Below are positions 34,977 to 44,628 of a DNA stretch of 64,000 nucleotides, piece by piece. The position numbers and the translations under genes are program-made. The stretch's first letter is position 1, and every line of letters starts with the position of its first letter. The notes under the pieces were generated by a model. That model saw only the letters and a list, made by a program, of their open reading frames with translations, did not search any database and was not told the DNA's origin. The DNA is taken from assembly GCA_937625935.1 (NCBI GenBank), contig OW569350.1, positions 62,001 to 126,000 of the forward strand, read 5' to 3'. This DNA is from Tetramitus jugosus. Lineage: Eukaryota; Heterolobosea; Eutetramitea; Acrasida; Vahlkampfiidae.

Positions 34977-35603
34977 CTACAGGTTTACAAGGTGTTCAAC
35001 CCGAACCCACTCAAGACTATCTTGACTCTTCTTTCTCTGTTCTTTTCTTGTTTGATAGCTGGATTCGATTTTCTCTAGCTCAGAGTTACCAACCAACGTT
35101 TCAAACATGCTTCTATAAAGTTGGTCCTGCAAACTTGCTCTCTCTTGTCTCCTGATGTGATAGTTCATCGTATTTGGATGACTAGTCTTGCAGCTCTTCC
35201 TTGATCTCTTTGAGATCTTGTTTCTTGAGTTGCTGCTACTCGCTTTGTTCTCTCTTAAAAATTTTCTTGTTGTATTGTTTCCTGACGACTGTATTGTCCA
35301 ATGACAGGCGAACCCTGTGCCTAAGTTTCTCTGTTCAATCGTGCTGGAAGGCCGAGCAGAAGATGAAGCAGAAAGATAAGAAGAGGAATGTGCTTGGATT
35401 AGAGGAGGGCTTGAATTCTTTGAGTGTCGGTGAAAGGCAGGAGATGGTGGTCTTGGTTCGGGGCAAGGTATGACTTCTATTTGAATGGGCGACTGGTGGC
35501 GATCAGACCATTTGTTTGAGAAGGCAAAGGAGGACCTTACGAACTCGGAGTGACTCATCTGGTTCTGGACCATGCTATTGTTCATCGATACAGCTTCTGT
35601 CAT
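34977..35603 (-). CDS. Hypothetical Ser/Arg-rich protein
   Basis: 208-residue frame with ATG at 35603, ending 20 bp from the VPS39 stop (tail to tail). It is mostly disordered, with Ser-rich, Pro-rich and basic stretches (NKISKRSRKSCK). A predicted helical segment near the C-terminus (RRQERASLQDQLYRSMFETLVG) is the only part that looks structured. I recognise no family. Its length, ATG start and helix argue that it is real. Confidence 0.5.
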   Translation of the reverse strand: MTEAVSMNNSMVQNQMSHSEFVRSSFAFSNKWSDRHQSPIQIEVIPCPEPRPPSPAFHRHSKNSSPPLIQAHSSSYLSASSSARPSSTIEQRNLGTGFACHWTIQSSGNNTTRKFLRENKASSSNSRNKISKRSRKSCKTSHPNTMNYHIRRQERASLQDQLYRSMFETLVGNSELEKIESSYQTRKEQRKKSQDSLEWVRVEHLVNL

Positions 35604-36082
35604 AGTGTTTGTTGAATGTTGATGGGAACAAAGGTTGTCGAGGTGTTGTTCTTTCTTTGATTGGCTTTGTTTGCAGAATTTAGTGTGAAAATGATGGCTA
35701 TAAATCTGTTTAAGAGATGCGGATCACTAACGTGTGACGAACTGGATGGGTAGGTGGGAATCATTCGTCCTTGGACTAATCGCCTAGATACAAGCCAAAC
35801 AAGTCAGAAAACAAAAGTGCACACTGGCGGCGAAGCTGTGAATTCGAGGTGATGGCAGACAAGCAAATCTTTCCGGTACACACCACTTCCATTCGAAGAC
35901 ATCAATAATCCCTCTCCGCACTATGATTCGTAGGTGACATGCCAGAAATTGGGCACATTGCAGGATTCGGCAAAGCCCAAAGTTCCCTCTCGAAAGTGAA
36001 AAAATGGCAGTAGCTCTATTATTACAGTAAGTGTATTCACAACTGATTCCAATGTGGAAGTTGAACATTGCGTCAAGTAAAT
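35604..36082. other. Intergenic region without recognised features
   Basis: 479 bp, likely the promoter of the 208-aa gene plus the 3' region of the next gene on the same strand. A 94-codon minus-strand frame (35784-36068) has hydrophobic, Cys-rich composition, no homology I recognise and no ATG context to support it, so I do not call it. Confidence 0.35.
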
Positions 36083-36769
36083 CTACAGTGAATTTGTATT
36101 ATTCGGGGCAACTTTGTCGGTGACCGGCTGTAGGTAACTGGAGTAATGCCTGTATCTGTCTGACGCTCTTGCAGGAGAATGGCCGGGCCCCCGGTTGTTC
36201 AGTATCCGATCATCGCAAGTATTATTATTCTTGTTGGCATTGCCTTCCAATTGGTCATTCGTTGTTGTTGTGTACATGAGTGGTACAGTCACTAGAGTTG
36301 CAGGGGATGAATAATAAGACTTTGGAACAACACTCACAGGTTCTACTTCATCGTCCTCTGCCAATAAAACTTGAATGGCCAATTTGGTCAAGTTCTCTCT
36401 ATTAAGTGAGCTTGTCCGCTCCGGGAATGTTAGAAGAGCATTTTCGAAGGAAACTTTCGCGCCATTCTTTTTTTTCTCCGTCTTCTTCTTAGAGTTTTGG
36501 TCTCTGCTCTTCTTGTGTTCTTGCTCACTCTCAGAATCTGTTCCACTGTCATCAGACGATCCACTATATGAACCATCGTCATCACTTCTGTTCTCATCTG
36601 AAGAATCATCATCACTGAAATGATCATCGGAGTAACTTTTTTCACTGTTTGTCTCTTCCTCAGAGCTTTGACTTCCTCCTGAAGAACTTGAGCTAGAATC
36701 CTGTTGTGAATCGTAGTCGTCCTCATCACTGTCACTTGATGCTTTCAGACTATCAGACGAAAAGACCAT
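36083..36769 (-). CDS. Hypothetical acidic Ser/Asp-rich protein
   Basis: ATG 36769 sits in an A-rich context (AAAATCAAAATGG) and gives 228 residues. A more distal ATG at 36880 adds 37 unlikely Cys/Phe-rich residues encoded by sequence resembling an untranslated leader. The N-terminal 100 residues are almost only Ser, Asp, Glu and Gly, then a basic KKKTEKKKNG patch. A short amphipathic stretch follows (VSFENALLTFPERTSSLNRENLTKLAIQVLLAEDDEVEPV), and it may be the functional core. Many nuclear or phospho-acceptor proteins look like this. No domain is recognised. Confidence 0.5.
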   Translation of the reverse strand: MVFSSDSLKASSDSDEDDYDSQQDSSSSSSGGSQSSEEETNSEKSYSDDHFSDDDSSDENRSDDDGSYSGSSDDSGTDSESEQEHKKSRDQNSKKKTEKKKNGAKVSFENALLTFPERTSSLNRENLTKLAIQVLLAEDDEVEPVSVVPKSYYSSPATLVTVPLMYTTTTNDQLEGNANKNNNTCDDRILNNRGPGHSPARASDRYRHYSSYLQPVTDKVAPNNTNSL

Positions 36770-37247
36770 TTTGATTTTTTTTCCGAGCTCCCGTTTGGAA
36801 GGTGACAATGACTCAAGAAATCGCGCCTGGTGGTCTAGAGGGGAAAAACACACACAAGCAGAGAAAAAAACGCAAAACATTTAGTGAAGGAACATTGCCA
36901 AATCTCTTTTTTACAATTCTGTCCCTGTTCACAAACTGAAACTCAATCACCCACCACCACCACTATTCTCACCGTTACCACTGTCATCGTCAATAGCGAG
37001 AGATGAAATTGGATATGAATGCCAACAACAACCACCTTGATCCTTCATCCCCACAAATACAACCATCTTCATCATCATCATCATCCACAATGAATCAGAC
37101 AATGAATAATCAACAATTTTCTGCCATAGGTTCGTTCGTTTTTTTTTTGAATGGTCATTGACAAAATTTTTTTTGGTTTTGGTGATTGCGCCAATCACAA
37201 CAACAAAACACTCATGCAAACTTTTTCACACCATTAAAACACACAAC
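36770..37247. other. Divergent 5' region, possibly holding an upstream exon of the Zn2Cys6 gene
   Basis: The 37003-37129 stretch is an open frame from an ATG, encoding Asn/Gln/Ser-rich sequence (MKLDMNANNNHLDPSS... to NNQQFSAI). Joining 37129 to 37276 (acceptor CATGTAG) would give ...QFSAI-ACVHCRKAH in frame, directly at the zinc cluster. The donor would be GTTCGT, weaker than the GTATGT/GTAAGT seen elsewhere here, so this is an alternative start and not the main model. Confidence 0.4.
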
Positions 37248-40076
37248 ATGTATAAACACAATTATGCACATGTAGCTTGTGTACACTGCAGAAAAGCGCA
37301 CCGCAAATGTGATCGAAAACTTCCCTCTTGCAGTGAATGTGTTTGCAGAGGATTCGGAGAATCATGTACCTATGCCGCTCCAAAGAAGAGAGGCCCTAAA
37401 CAGTCTTCTCTACTCATTCCTTCCTCTCCTTCCACTCCGATGATTGTTTCAACAGGTGCATTGTCATCATCATCATCACCATTATCGTCATCTTCCATGG
37501 TATCACATGCAGCAAATATTCCGACCACAACCATAACAGCAACCAATGTATCTATACCCAGTAACAATATGTCAAGTAGTAGTAGTAGCAGTAATACGAA
37601 TAACAACAATGGCAGCAGTCATCAACATCCTCATCATACGAATGTCAACAGTGGTAATAGGTCATCATTGACATCATCCTTCTTTTCATCTCTGTCAAAC
37701 ACGATTAGCAATATTCGATCAAAGAAGAGAACAATGGAGCAAAAAGTTCCATCGACTGGATCACCGCCGCCACCATCATCACAATCACTGTCTATACCAT
37801 CCAGTTCTTCAAAAGAAGAATTATCATCCTCATTGTCCAACAACTACAACAATACTATGGTAGACAATCAAACAATGGAAGATTCTTTGCGGCCAACAAC
37901 AACAGTAACATCTGCGTCGCATCATACGAATCCACCACTAATCTTTGTCGAAAATACGAGCAGTGGTATCAATCATGTGAATAGCGAAACAGATGTAATG
38001 ATGAACAATAATAACAACACTGACTACAGTAGTGATGACAATGAAATGAGTGGAGGAGAGGAGAGTGATGATCATGCAGAGTCCGCACTCTTTCGCAAAG
38101 CAAAACAACGCAAATACTCTGCCAATACGACTGCAAGATTGAATCAACAGCAACAGCAACAGAGACAATTGGACAGTGCTGCACCTCTATCTTCTAACAA
38201 TAATAATAATAATATGGATAATAATATGGGTGGTAGTAGTAGTGTTCATTATCAACAACAATCACATGCTTCTTCTATTCCCTCTGTTTCTACTACCACT
38301 GCTGCTACTGCGAACAATGATGGTGGTGATTACTTGTCCACACCTTCATCACAACAATATCACTATCATCATCAATCATCGCAGTATCACCATCATCACA
38401 ACAACAACAACAGAAATGACAACAACAATCACCACTTTCACTCTCACCCTTCTCATCACAATCAAGTATCTCTCCCATCCATCAGCATGTCACAACACTA
38501 TCCAATGTCTCAACAATCAACACAACCACCACCACCATCGTCCTCACATCATCATCATCACCAGAATCACTCGCATCCACAGCATCATCATCATCAGCAC
38601 CACCACCAACAACAACCTCATCACCAACATCACTCCACTCCTTCGAACGATTCTCTCTCTCATATTTATAACAATTATGCACAACATTCGCACCAATTCA
38701 ATCCATCTTCTCACAGACAACAACAGTATGAACAAATACCGTTGGACATTGGACAGATTGAACTGATTCATCAATTGAATTTCCGGTTGCATGTGAGTGC
38801 ACTATTGGAGAAATACTTTGGATTTTTGGGTTCTGTTTTTCCATTGTTTGACCGAGCTTCCATGGAGGAATTGGTCATGACAACTTTCAGTTCAACCAAT
38901 GAGATACTGAGTTCAAGCGTGAAAGAAGAACAAATGATTACACTATTGTACGCGACTTGTGCCGTTACATTTCAGAAAATGGGCAAGAAAACGTTGGCAC
39001 TGCACTCGTTCCAACGGTGCAGAGAATTATTGAGTCGGCATTTCGATTGTGTCAATGTTTCTTTCCCAGTGTCTGCTTCTATGGCTCTCGCATCCTATTA
39101 CCTGATTGGATATGGGGATTTTACAAAGGCTCGGTTTTATTACAAGAGCATGAAAATGTTTTTGAAGGAGGCGACCCGAGAACAGATGAAAACAACCGAA
39201 TACCGAGCTCTATCCGACTTTAGTCTCTATCCGCACTTTTTACTGAGCGATTCTCGTTTGCTGGATCAGATTGTAAGTTTCAGTAGAGTGTTGACAGTAA
39301 TGTACACTGGCACCGAGATTGACACCTCGATGATCGATATGCGAATACCTGTTGAGAATCAGATTGGCCTCTGCCTCGATTTGATCACAAACACAATGAA
39401 TCGCGTGATGTCTGGTATCGATGCGCGAATACACGACACTGCTGGTGGACCTACTCATCTACCTTCATTGAGATTGACTTATGAGATTGTGCTTCTTGGT
39501 CTAAAACTAAAAATTATGTCTCATGACAGTCAAAACATTATGCATAACTCCCGGATGATTGCAGATCAAATCTCCAATCTATTGGGCAGTCCCCTGATTG
39601 GAAATTGCTCACTGCTTATTCTAGAAGCTGTAATCTATACTTCATCTCTCCACTTGCACGACAAAAATCCGCCTGTGGAACTGATGAAACACGATATGAA
39701 TACTCTACAACTGATGATATCTAGATATAATTTAGTGTCATCGAAGTATGCCTATATTATGACCGGATTGGAGGATCGACTGCGGCAGATACAAACTCCG
39801 TTTCCTCGACACTCATCCTGGGCTACAACAACAACAGTGACACCTACAACACCGAGGAGCAATCCTAGTTCCACTCAGTCCTCATTATCTGCAACATTTT
39901 CATCTCCATCTAATCCATCAGTCAACAACGATTCGACTCTTCCTCCGATACGGAGTGATTTCTATGGTTCAAGAGCTCAGTTTAGAACCGCTGAGATGTC
40001 AAAGAGTGATGCTGTTCCCATGTTGACAGCCGAACAGGACTTGCCGGCCGCTAAACTTGGTAGGAACGAACTGTAG
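37248..40076 (+). CDS. Zn(II)2Cys6 transcription factor
   Basis: 942 residues from ATG 37248. A spliced alternative starts at 37003. The cluster CVHCRKAHRKCDRKLPSCSECVCRGFGESC, at about residues 11-40, has the C-x2-C-x6-C...C-x2-C...C spacing of binuclear zinc DNA-binding domains, and CRKAH resembles the Ert1/AcuK branch. About 450 residues of Ser, Asn, Gln and His homopolymers follow, including His runs encoded by CAT/CAC repeats. Then comes a conserved-looking helical region (about 510-860: HVSALLEKYFGFLGSVFPLFDR...ALASYYLIGYGDFTKARFYYKSM) of the kind fungal regulators use as a regulatory domain. It probably binds DNA and activates or represses transcription; the targets are unknown. Confidence 0.82.
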   Translation: MYKHNYAHVACVHCRKAHRKCDRKLPSCSECVCRGFGESCTYAAPKKRGPKQSSLLIPSSPSTPMIVSTGALSSSSSPLSSSSMVSHAANIPTTTITATNVSIPSNNMSSSSSSSNTNNNNGSSHQHPHHTNVNSGNRSSLTSSFFSSLSNTISNIRSKKRTMEQKVPSTGSPPPPSSQSLSIPSSSSKEELSSSLSNNYNNTMVDNQTMEDSLRPTTTVTSASHHTNPPLIFVENTSSGINHVNSETDVMMNNNNNTDYSSDDNEMSGGEESDDHAESALFRKAKQRKYSANTTARLNQQQQQQRQLDSAAPLSSNNNNNNMDNNMGGSSSVHYQQQSHASSIPSVSTTTAATANNDGGDYLSTPSSQQYHYHHQSSQYHHHHNNNNRNDNNNHHFHSHPSHHNQVSLPSISMSQHYPMSQQSTQPPPPSSSHHHHHQNHSHPQHHHHQHHHQQQPHHQHHSTPSNDSLSHIYNNYAQHSHQFNPSSHRQQQYEQIPLDIGQIELIHQLNFRLHVSALLEKYFGFLGSVFPLFDRASMEELVMTTFSSTNEILSSSVKEEQMITLLYATCAVTFQKMGKKTLALHSFQRCRELLSRHFDCVNVSFPVSASMALASYYLIGYGDFTKARFYYKSMKMFLKEATREQMKTTEYRALSDFSLYPHFLLSDSRLLDQIVSFSRVLTVMYTGTEIDTSMIDMRIPVENQIGLCLDLITNTMNRVMSGIDARIHDTAGGPTHLPSLRLTYEIVLLGLKLKIMSHDSQNIMHNSRMIADQISNLLGSPLIGNCSLLILEAVIYTSSLHLHDKNPPVELMKHDMNTLQLMISRYNLVSSKYAYIMTGLEDRLRQIQTPFPRHSSWATTTTVTPTTPRSNPSSTQSSLSATFSSPSNPSVNNDSTLPPIRSDFYGSRAQFRTAEMSKSDAVPMLTAEQDLPAAKLGRNEL

Positions 40077-40242
40077 TGAGTACGCGCGCCCCTAACGATA
40101 TAAAATGTGAAATAACAACTTGTTACCTTTTTCGAAATGGACCCTTCACCTCACACGCAATCACACACAGGCACATTACGTGCTCTCTACATCACATTCG
40201 ATTCCCATCAGAGAACAAAACCAAGTCAACAACCTAGTTAAG

Positions 40243-41847
40243 ATGTTCATACTTATTCATGATGATATTATTAGAGAGATATGCCAGTGGCTGAACTGCG
40301 AGGATCGATGGTACAGTTGTAGAGCTGTGAATAAGACTTGGCGTCGTATTAGCCTGATGAATGCATGGTGGGAGCAATCTTACAAGCAAACATGGGACAA
40401 TGCTCATTTTCCAACTGACTCTGAGGAGTATCCAGACTTCTCATGGAGCTTCCATTACATTGAGAGAAGGAGGTATTTGGCATTTTCGAGCACTCTCGGA
40501 CTGGTCAACGAAGCCCAAATTCAACAAGAAATCCTACAGCCACCCAACAGCAAAGACGATCGATTCCCTACCGTGGTATCAGATCAGATCGAGATACAGG
40601 ACAAGGACAATCGTTGTACAAGCTTCTTCAAGTCTCTATTCCAAAGGATACTAGACACAGACCAGAAACTCCAAAGAAGACTGCTACGTGAAATAGTAGA
40701 GTTAGAATCGGATTCGAGCACCTACGAGTCGAGAACAAAGCTTGCCAAGCTGGCTCTTCATTGCTTTAAGTTGTTGAGAATGAAACCAGATTCAGTGGAC
40801 GCTCTCTATTGTCTAGCCAAAGTATACTCAAGTGTATCAATGCACTCAAGGGCTCTTATCTACGCGAGTGAGTGCATTAACCATATCTCTCTCGATGATG
40901 CGTTGATAGAAATGTCAATAGAGAAAACACCATCCAAATTGGTCATCAGAACTTCAAACTTGCTCAGTCTTCTCGGGATTGCCTCGTTCAAGTTGAGAAA
41001 CTATCGTACTGCTCTCTTCGATTTGGATCGAGCGATTGAAATTGGATACAATAGATTTCATATTCAATACTACCGTATGCTCAATTACTTGAAACTGAAT
41101 CATATGGACAAGGTTTTAGAGGATGTCAAAGAGTTGGAGGGAAATTTACCCAGTACCAAAACAATTCCCTATGGAAAGATTGGTGAATGGCTCTTCACCA
41201 ATGGCAAGTATTTGGAGGCGAGAAAGTATCTTGCCAAGACTTCAAACGACAAGAATAAGTTGTCTGTGTTACAGAGACTCATTATCATCGATTATTCCTT
41301 GAAAGACTATGAATCTGTTCTTTCACACATGAATGAGCTTCATTACTATCTAATGAAAGAGAATAAGGTGGATATCTTCAGGAATCTTCAAGTACAATTC
41401 CGAAAACCTATTAGAAACTCCAACAAAGAATTGGGGATTCAGAGCTTCACGAGGGGGAATATACTAGAAGCTCTAAAGTATTTTTGTCATGCAGTTATCG
41501 TGGATGCTCGTTGTATGAGACATGAATGTATAAGCCGTATGACGTCGAGTGATCTCAAAGTTCTGTTTGGCAACGAGTTTGTAAAGGCGCACAGATTGGC
41601 TTCATGTGCTCATAATCAGTTCCAACAACAACAGTGTGAAAACATGGAACAACTAGCAAAATCATACTATTATCTACTGTATGCACTATTTTATCACTGG
41701 TTATCATTGAAACCAGAATTTCTAGCGAGTTCAGATGTACCTAACGGAACAATTGAACCTCGAAACTCTTCGATTCTTGCTCGTCTCTATCTGGATAGAG
41801 CGTTCGAAATCAATCCTCGTTTGTCAATAAAAGTAAACGATTGGTGA
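40243..41847 (+). CDS. F-box protein with TPR-like repeats
   Basis: 534 residues from ATG 40243 (the frame extends upstream only to a TTG at 40120). The N-terminus is an F-box (FILIHDDIIREICQWLNCEDRWYSCRAVNKTWRRIS), which typically binds Skp1 in SCF ubiquitin ligases. Downstream are tetratricopeptide-like helical pairs, for example ALYCLAKVYSSVSMHSRALIYASECI and LRNYRTALFDLDRAIEIGY, plus further helices to the end that could hold a substrate. F-box-TPR combinations are common in protists. The substrate is unknown. Confidence 0.75.
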   Translation: MFILIHDDIIREICQWLNCEDRWYSCRAVNKTWRRISLMNAWWEQSYKQTWDNAHFPTDSEEYPDFSWSFHYIERRRYLAFSSTLGLVNEAQIQQEILQPPNSKDDRFPTVVSDQIEIQDKDNRCTSFFKSLFQRILDTDQKLQRRLLREIVELESDSSTYESRTKLAKLALHCFKLLRMKPDSVDALYCLAKVYSSVSMHSRALIYASECINHISLDDALIEMSIEKTPSKLVIRTSNLLSLLGIASFKLRNYRTALFDLDRAIEIGYNRFHIQYYRMLNYLKLNHMDKVLEDVKELEGNLPSTKTIPYGKIGEWLFTNGKYLEARKYLAKTSNDKNKLSVLQRLIIIDYSLKDYESVLSHMNELHYYLMKENKVDIFRNLQVQFRKPIRNSNKELGIQSFTRGNILEALKYFCHAVIVDARCMRHECISRMTSSDLKVLFGNEFVKAHRLASCAHNQFQQQQCENMEQLAKSYYYLLYALFYHWLSLKPEFLASSDVPNGTIEPRNSSILARLYLDRAFEINPRLSIKVNDW

Positions 41848-41950
41848 CCTACCAACACTTAAGTACTAAGAGAATACGCATTTGCGCACGTTTCTTTGAA
41901 AGAAACGAACAGCAATTCCCGAACAAAACAATCATCCAAAGACCAGAAAA

Positions 41951-43396
41951 ATGACATCCCAAGAAGACAGCAAAACGATCAGAGAATTGAATGTTTATGG
42001 TGCTGGACTCTCTCATTTTCATCAAACAGGTTTCAATCACTCGTACTATGAACGAATGGGCAACAAAAGTGATTATCTAATGAGCTCAGCAGGAACCGGG
42101 TCGCTTGATACTGTCAAGCCATTTACGCAGGTGGTGCAATACGGCTCGATCGGGAAGGAGTTTATTTCTGAGCAGGAACTGATGCAACATGGTGAATTCG
42201 TTGTCAATGTGGCCTGTGGTGAGCGTCATTCACTGTTTGTGACAAATCTGAGGCGCGTGTTTTCTTGTGGTGATAACTCGAATGGGAGTTGTGCAAAGTC
42301 TCGTGCGATATCTCTTGTGAATCAAGTGACATTGATATCAGAGCTGTCCCATTGTAATATTGTTGAAGCAAAGTGTGGCACTCTCCATTCGATGTTCATT
42401 AGTGAGGGATATGCGTGTGTGTATGGGTCAGGATACAATACACATGGGGAGTGTGGATTGCCTACTGGAGCAAATATTTATGGTGTTGAAAAGATGGAAA
42501 ACATTGAAGGCAAAAGGTTGAAATGTGTTGCACTTAGTGCATATCACACAGTGTTTGTCACGGTTGATAATTGTGTTTATACTTCAGGATACTGTGCATT
42601 TGGATCCCTGGGCCAGGGATATCAGAACCAACATTGTCCTCTTCCAGTCAAAGTGGATAATCCTGATATGGCCAATGGATTGAAAGCAATCAAGACTGCT
42701 GTGTGTGGCCAGTGGCATACCATTGTGATCACAGAGGATGGATCCGCTTACTCTTGGGGCTACGACCATCATGGTCAATGCGGTTTAAACTCTTCTGCAC
42801 CCAGTAATGTGGTCAGTCCTGTCTTGGTGACTGGTCTTCCTTCGTTTGAGAAAGTGGTTGACGCAAGATGTGGAGATTGGTTCACAATATTTCGTACAGA
42901 ATCAAACACCTTTTATGGTTGTGGAGACAATTCTCATGGTGCTCTGGGACTTCATACTGTCAGTCGGGTATCAATCATCACTGAGATTCCTCTTTCAATT
43001 GGAACTGTGCTCGACTACAGCTGTGGGGCAAACTTTACAGTGTTTACAACAAAAGATGGAGGCGTCTACACATGCGGTTATAGAAAGTATGTGTATTTGA
43101 TAATTTGATTTGCTCTCTTTGATCCACTAACCCCTTATCTTGTTCTATCTCTGCTCCAAAGTTCAAGCAGACTCAGGGAAGTCTTTCAATTTACAGGAGA
43201 CAGTCTGTTTACTGAACTCCATTTGCCTAGTGTTTCTCGAGATGATAAGTACCAAGAAGTATGTGTGGCATACGGTCAAACATGTTCTCACATCATGTTG
43301 TATACAGTGCCAAAAATTCATTGCATCTTCCCAAACAAATTATTCACTGTTCAACAGAAGGGGTTTCTGTGTGATATCACTGTCGTATTCGAGTAA
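41951..43396 (+). CDS. RCC1-repeat protein with BTB domain cut short by an in-frame stop
   Basis: Two exons, 41951-43086 and 43162-43396, would give 456 residues. The propeller has RCC1 repeats (CGERHSLFVT, CGTLHSMFIS, YHTVFVTVDN, CGQWHTIVITEDGSAYSWGYDHHGQCG, CGDWFTIF). The C-terminus reads QQKGFLCDITVVFE and stops at TAA. This is the usual start of a BTB domain (xDVTFVV). The same frame continues after the TAA with KTKYYLIPLHNRIESA, which matches the next BTB element (PxHxxILxARS), until element-derived sequence begins at about 43450. The gene therefore appears to be a former RCC1-BTB protein, truncated at its 3' end. The RCC1 part may still be expressed. Confidence 0.8.
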
Positions 43397-43450
43397 AAAA
43401 CCAAGTATTACCTCATCCCTCTTCACAACAGAATTGAGAGCGCAGAGCCT
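43397..43450 (+). pseudogene. Remnant of the BTB domain downstream of the premature stop
   Basis: Eighteen codons in frame with the RCC1 exon 2, reading KTKYYLIPLHNRIESA, then merging into element sequence. The HN[RK]I core is where BTB domains have HKxIL. No BTB sequence is found on the far side of the array (48.5 kb), so the rest of the domain is gone from this locus. Confidence 0.55.
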
Positions 43451-43451
43451 T

Positions 43452-43484
43452 TCCGTGCCGTGGTCCACACTACATAATTTTTTT
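43452..43484 (-). mobile_element. Short remnant of an array element
   Basis: About 33 bp. The minus strand matches the part of the element ORF encoding YAVWTTARKGS (about 48395-48427 in the intact copy), with a few substitutions. It is fused on one side to broken BTB sequence and on the other to the A-rich tail of element copy A. Confidence 0.65.
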
Positions 43485-43486
43485 TA

Positions 43487-44527
43487 AAATACAACATTGC
43501 GGTTGCTCTTTTTATTGACTTTCGTATACATTAACCAACGTTCGCAGAGACTTGCCCCTGGTTATCTGTACATTATTTCCCAATGAGGCTCGTAAACGTC
43601 ATTGCTTCTGTTTCTCTTTGGTTGACGTGAACAGTGGATGGAGGGTCGTGAGACATCATTCGTGAAGGCTACTGACTTCTTCATCCTTTAGCACCAATCC
43701 ATCTTTGAAGGTATTCTTTGCTGGTTTTCTTGATTGGTCTTGGCGACAATTTGCCTTCCCTCAGTCGCCAATGGTCAACCAGATATCGATAAACTCGGTC
43801 GTGCAACTTCTAGCTCCACTACCTTTTGGCAGCTCAATTGTTCAGATCACCCAGTGTGATTCGAGTGCTCCACTTGTTGTCATTGAGTTGTGGACTCCAA
43901 ATCTCCTTTTCGGAGTCGTCATCCACATCCACAATGATTGGTTCATCCTCAATCAAACCATACCTTTTGCGTGCAGCAGCCAGCGCCAATGCAGCAATTT
44001 CCTTTTTCACTCTAGCGAACACTGGAGAAGTGGCATTCATTTGCTCCAGGATTTGCCGGTTCTCAGCACTGAGCTGTACAACAGACACTGATGGCAGTGT
44101 TGCTACAGTCCTCTGTTCTTCTACCTCCACTAGCTCAGGAGTAGTCTCCATCCTGGCAGTGGCTTGGGCAACTTCTGGTTCCGGCATTGGAACCGGTTTG
44201 TTGCCCCCTTGACGCTTTGTCTTTCCTAATTCCTTGGTGAGTTCTGTGACCTGTCGACGCAGTCCGTCAACCACCGTAAGCAGCTCCTCATACATCTGGT
44301 CAAATTCTTGTTGACAGCTTTGAGAGGATCATGTGGCCTCTCGACGTATCGAGTGACCGTGGCTTTTACACTGTTCTCTCCACTGCTCGTGCATAGGTTT
44401 CATCGACCATGACCACGAATGTAGTGTCACGTTTCTTCAGCACACTGGCTACCTTCTCAGGTCCCAGTTGCTTGATGTCGTCCCGTGACATGTGATTCCG
44501 TTTTTTCTGAGTTTTGATCAATTGATC
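43487..44527 (-). mobile_element. Array element copy A (degenerate)
   Basis: The 5' end is GATCAATTGATC at 44516-44527, followed by the shared leader and an ATG at 44491. The ORF then jumps from the second codon to the internal DDIK...GPEKV segment, an in-frame deletion of about 115 codons at a shared ATGTC. A 7-bp deletion after ETYARAV shifts frame, and a further frame (about 44295-43834) carries the coiled coil and acidic tail. The 3' part has CAATAAA, GAGCAACCGCAATGTTGTATT and an A-rich end. It is not functional as a gene. Confidence 0.75.
44516..44527. repeat. Palindrome between the short element and copy A
   Basis: GATCAATTGATC, followed on the plus strand by T8 (the tail of the short element). 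A half-site TTGATCAA lies at 44621-44628 between the short element and copy B. Confidence 0.88.
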
Positions 44528-44620
44528 TTTTTTTTAATACAACACGAGGTTGCTCTTTATTACTCTGTCCTACTTTCTTTTAGTTTCTCGGATCGTCCTT
44601 GTGACGCTCGCAGAGCCATT
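44528..44620 (-). mobile_element. Very short array element (about 93 bp)
   Basis: It lies between the half-palindrome TTGATCAA (44621-44628) and the full palindrome of copy A. On the minus strand it runs ATGGCTCTGCGAGCGTCAC... and then AATAAAGAGCAACCTCGTGTTGTATT and eight A. The 3' end matches that of copy A, but the body is only a few dozen bases. It looks like an internally deleted or minimal relative. Confidence 0.6.
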
Positions 44621-44628
44621 TTGATCAA

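Noticed and set aside
35784-36068. 94-codon minus-strand frame between the two disordered proteins
   Set aside because: Composition is erratic (Cys/Phe/Arg-rich), no recognisable domain, and its length is expected by chance in intergenic DNA.
37138-37260. Start of the Zn2Cys6 protein at TTG 37158
   Set aside because: Not an ATG, and the encoded MTKFFLVLVIAPI segment is hydrophobic and unlike a transcription factor N-terminus; it is more likely leader or intron.
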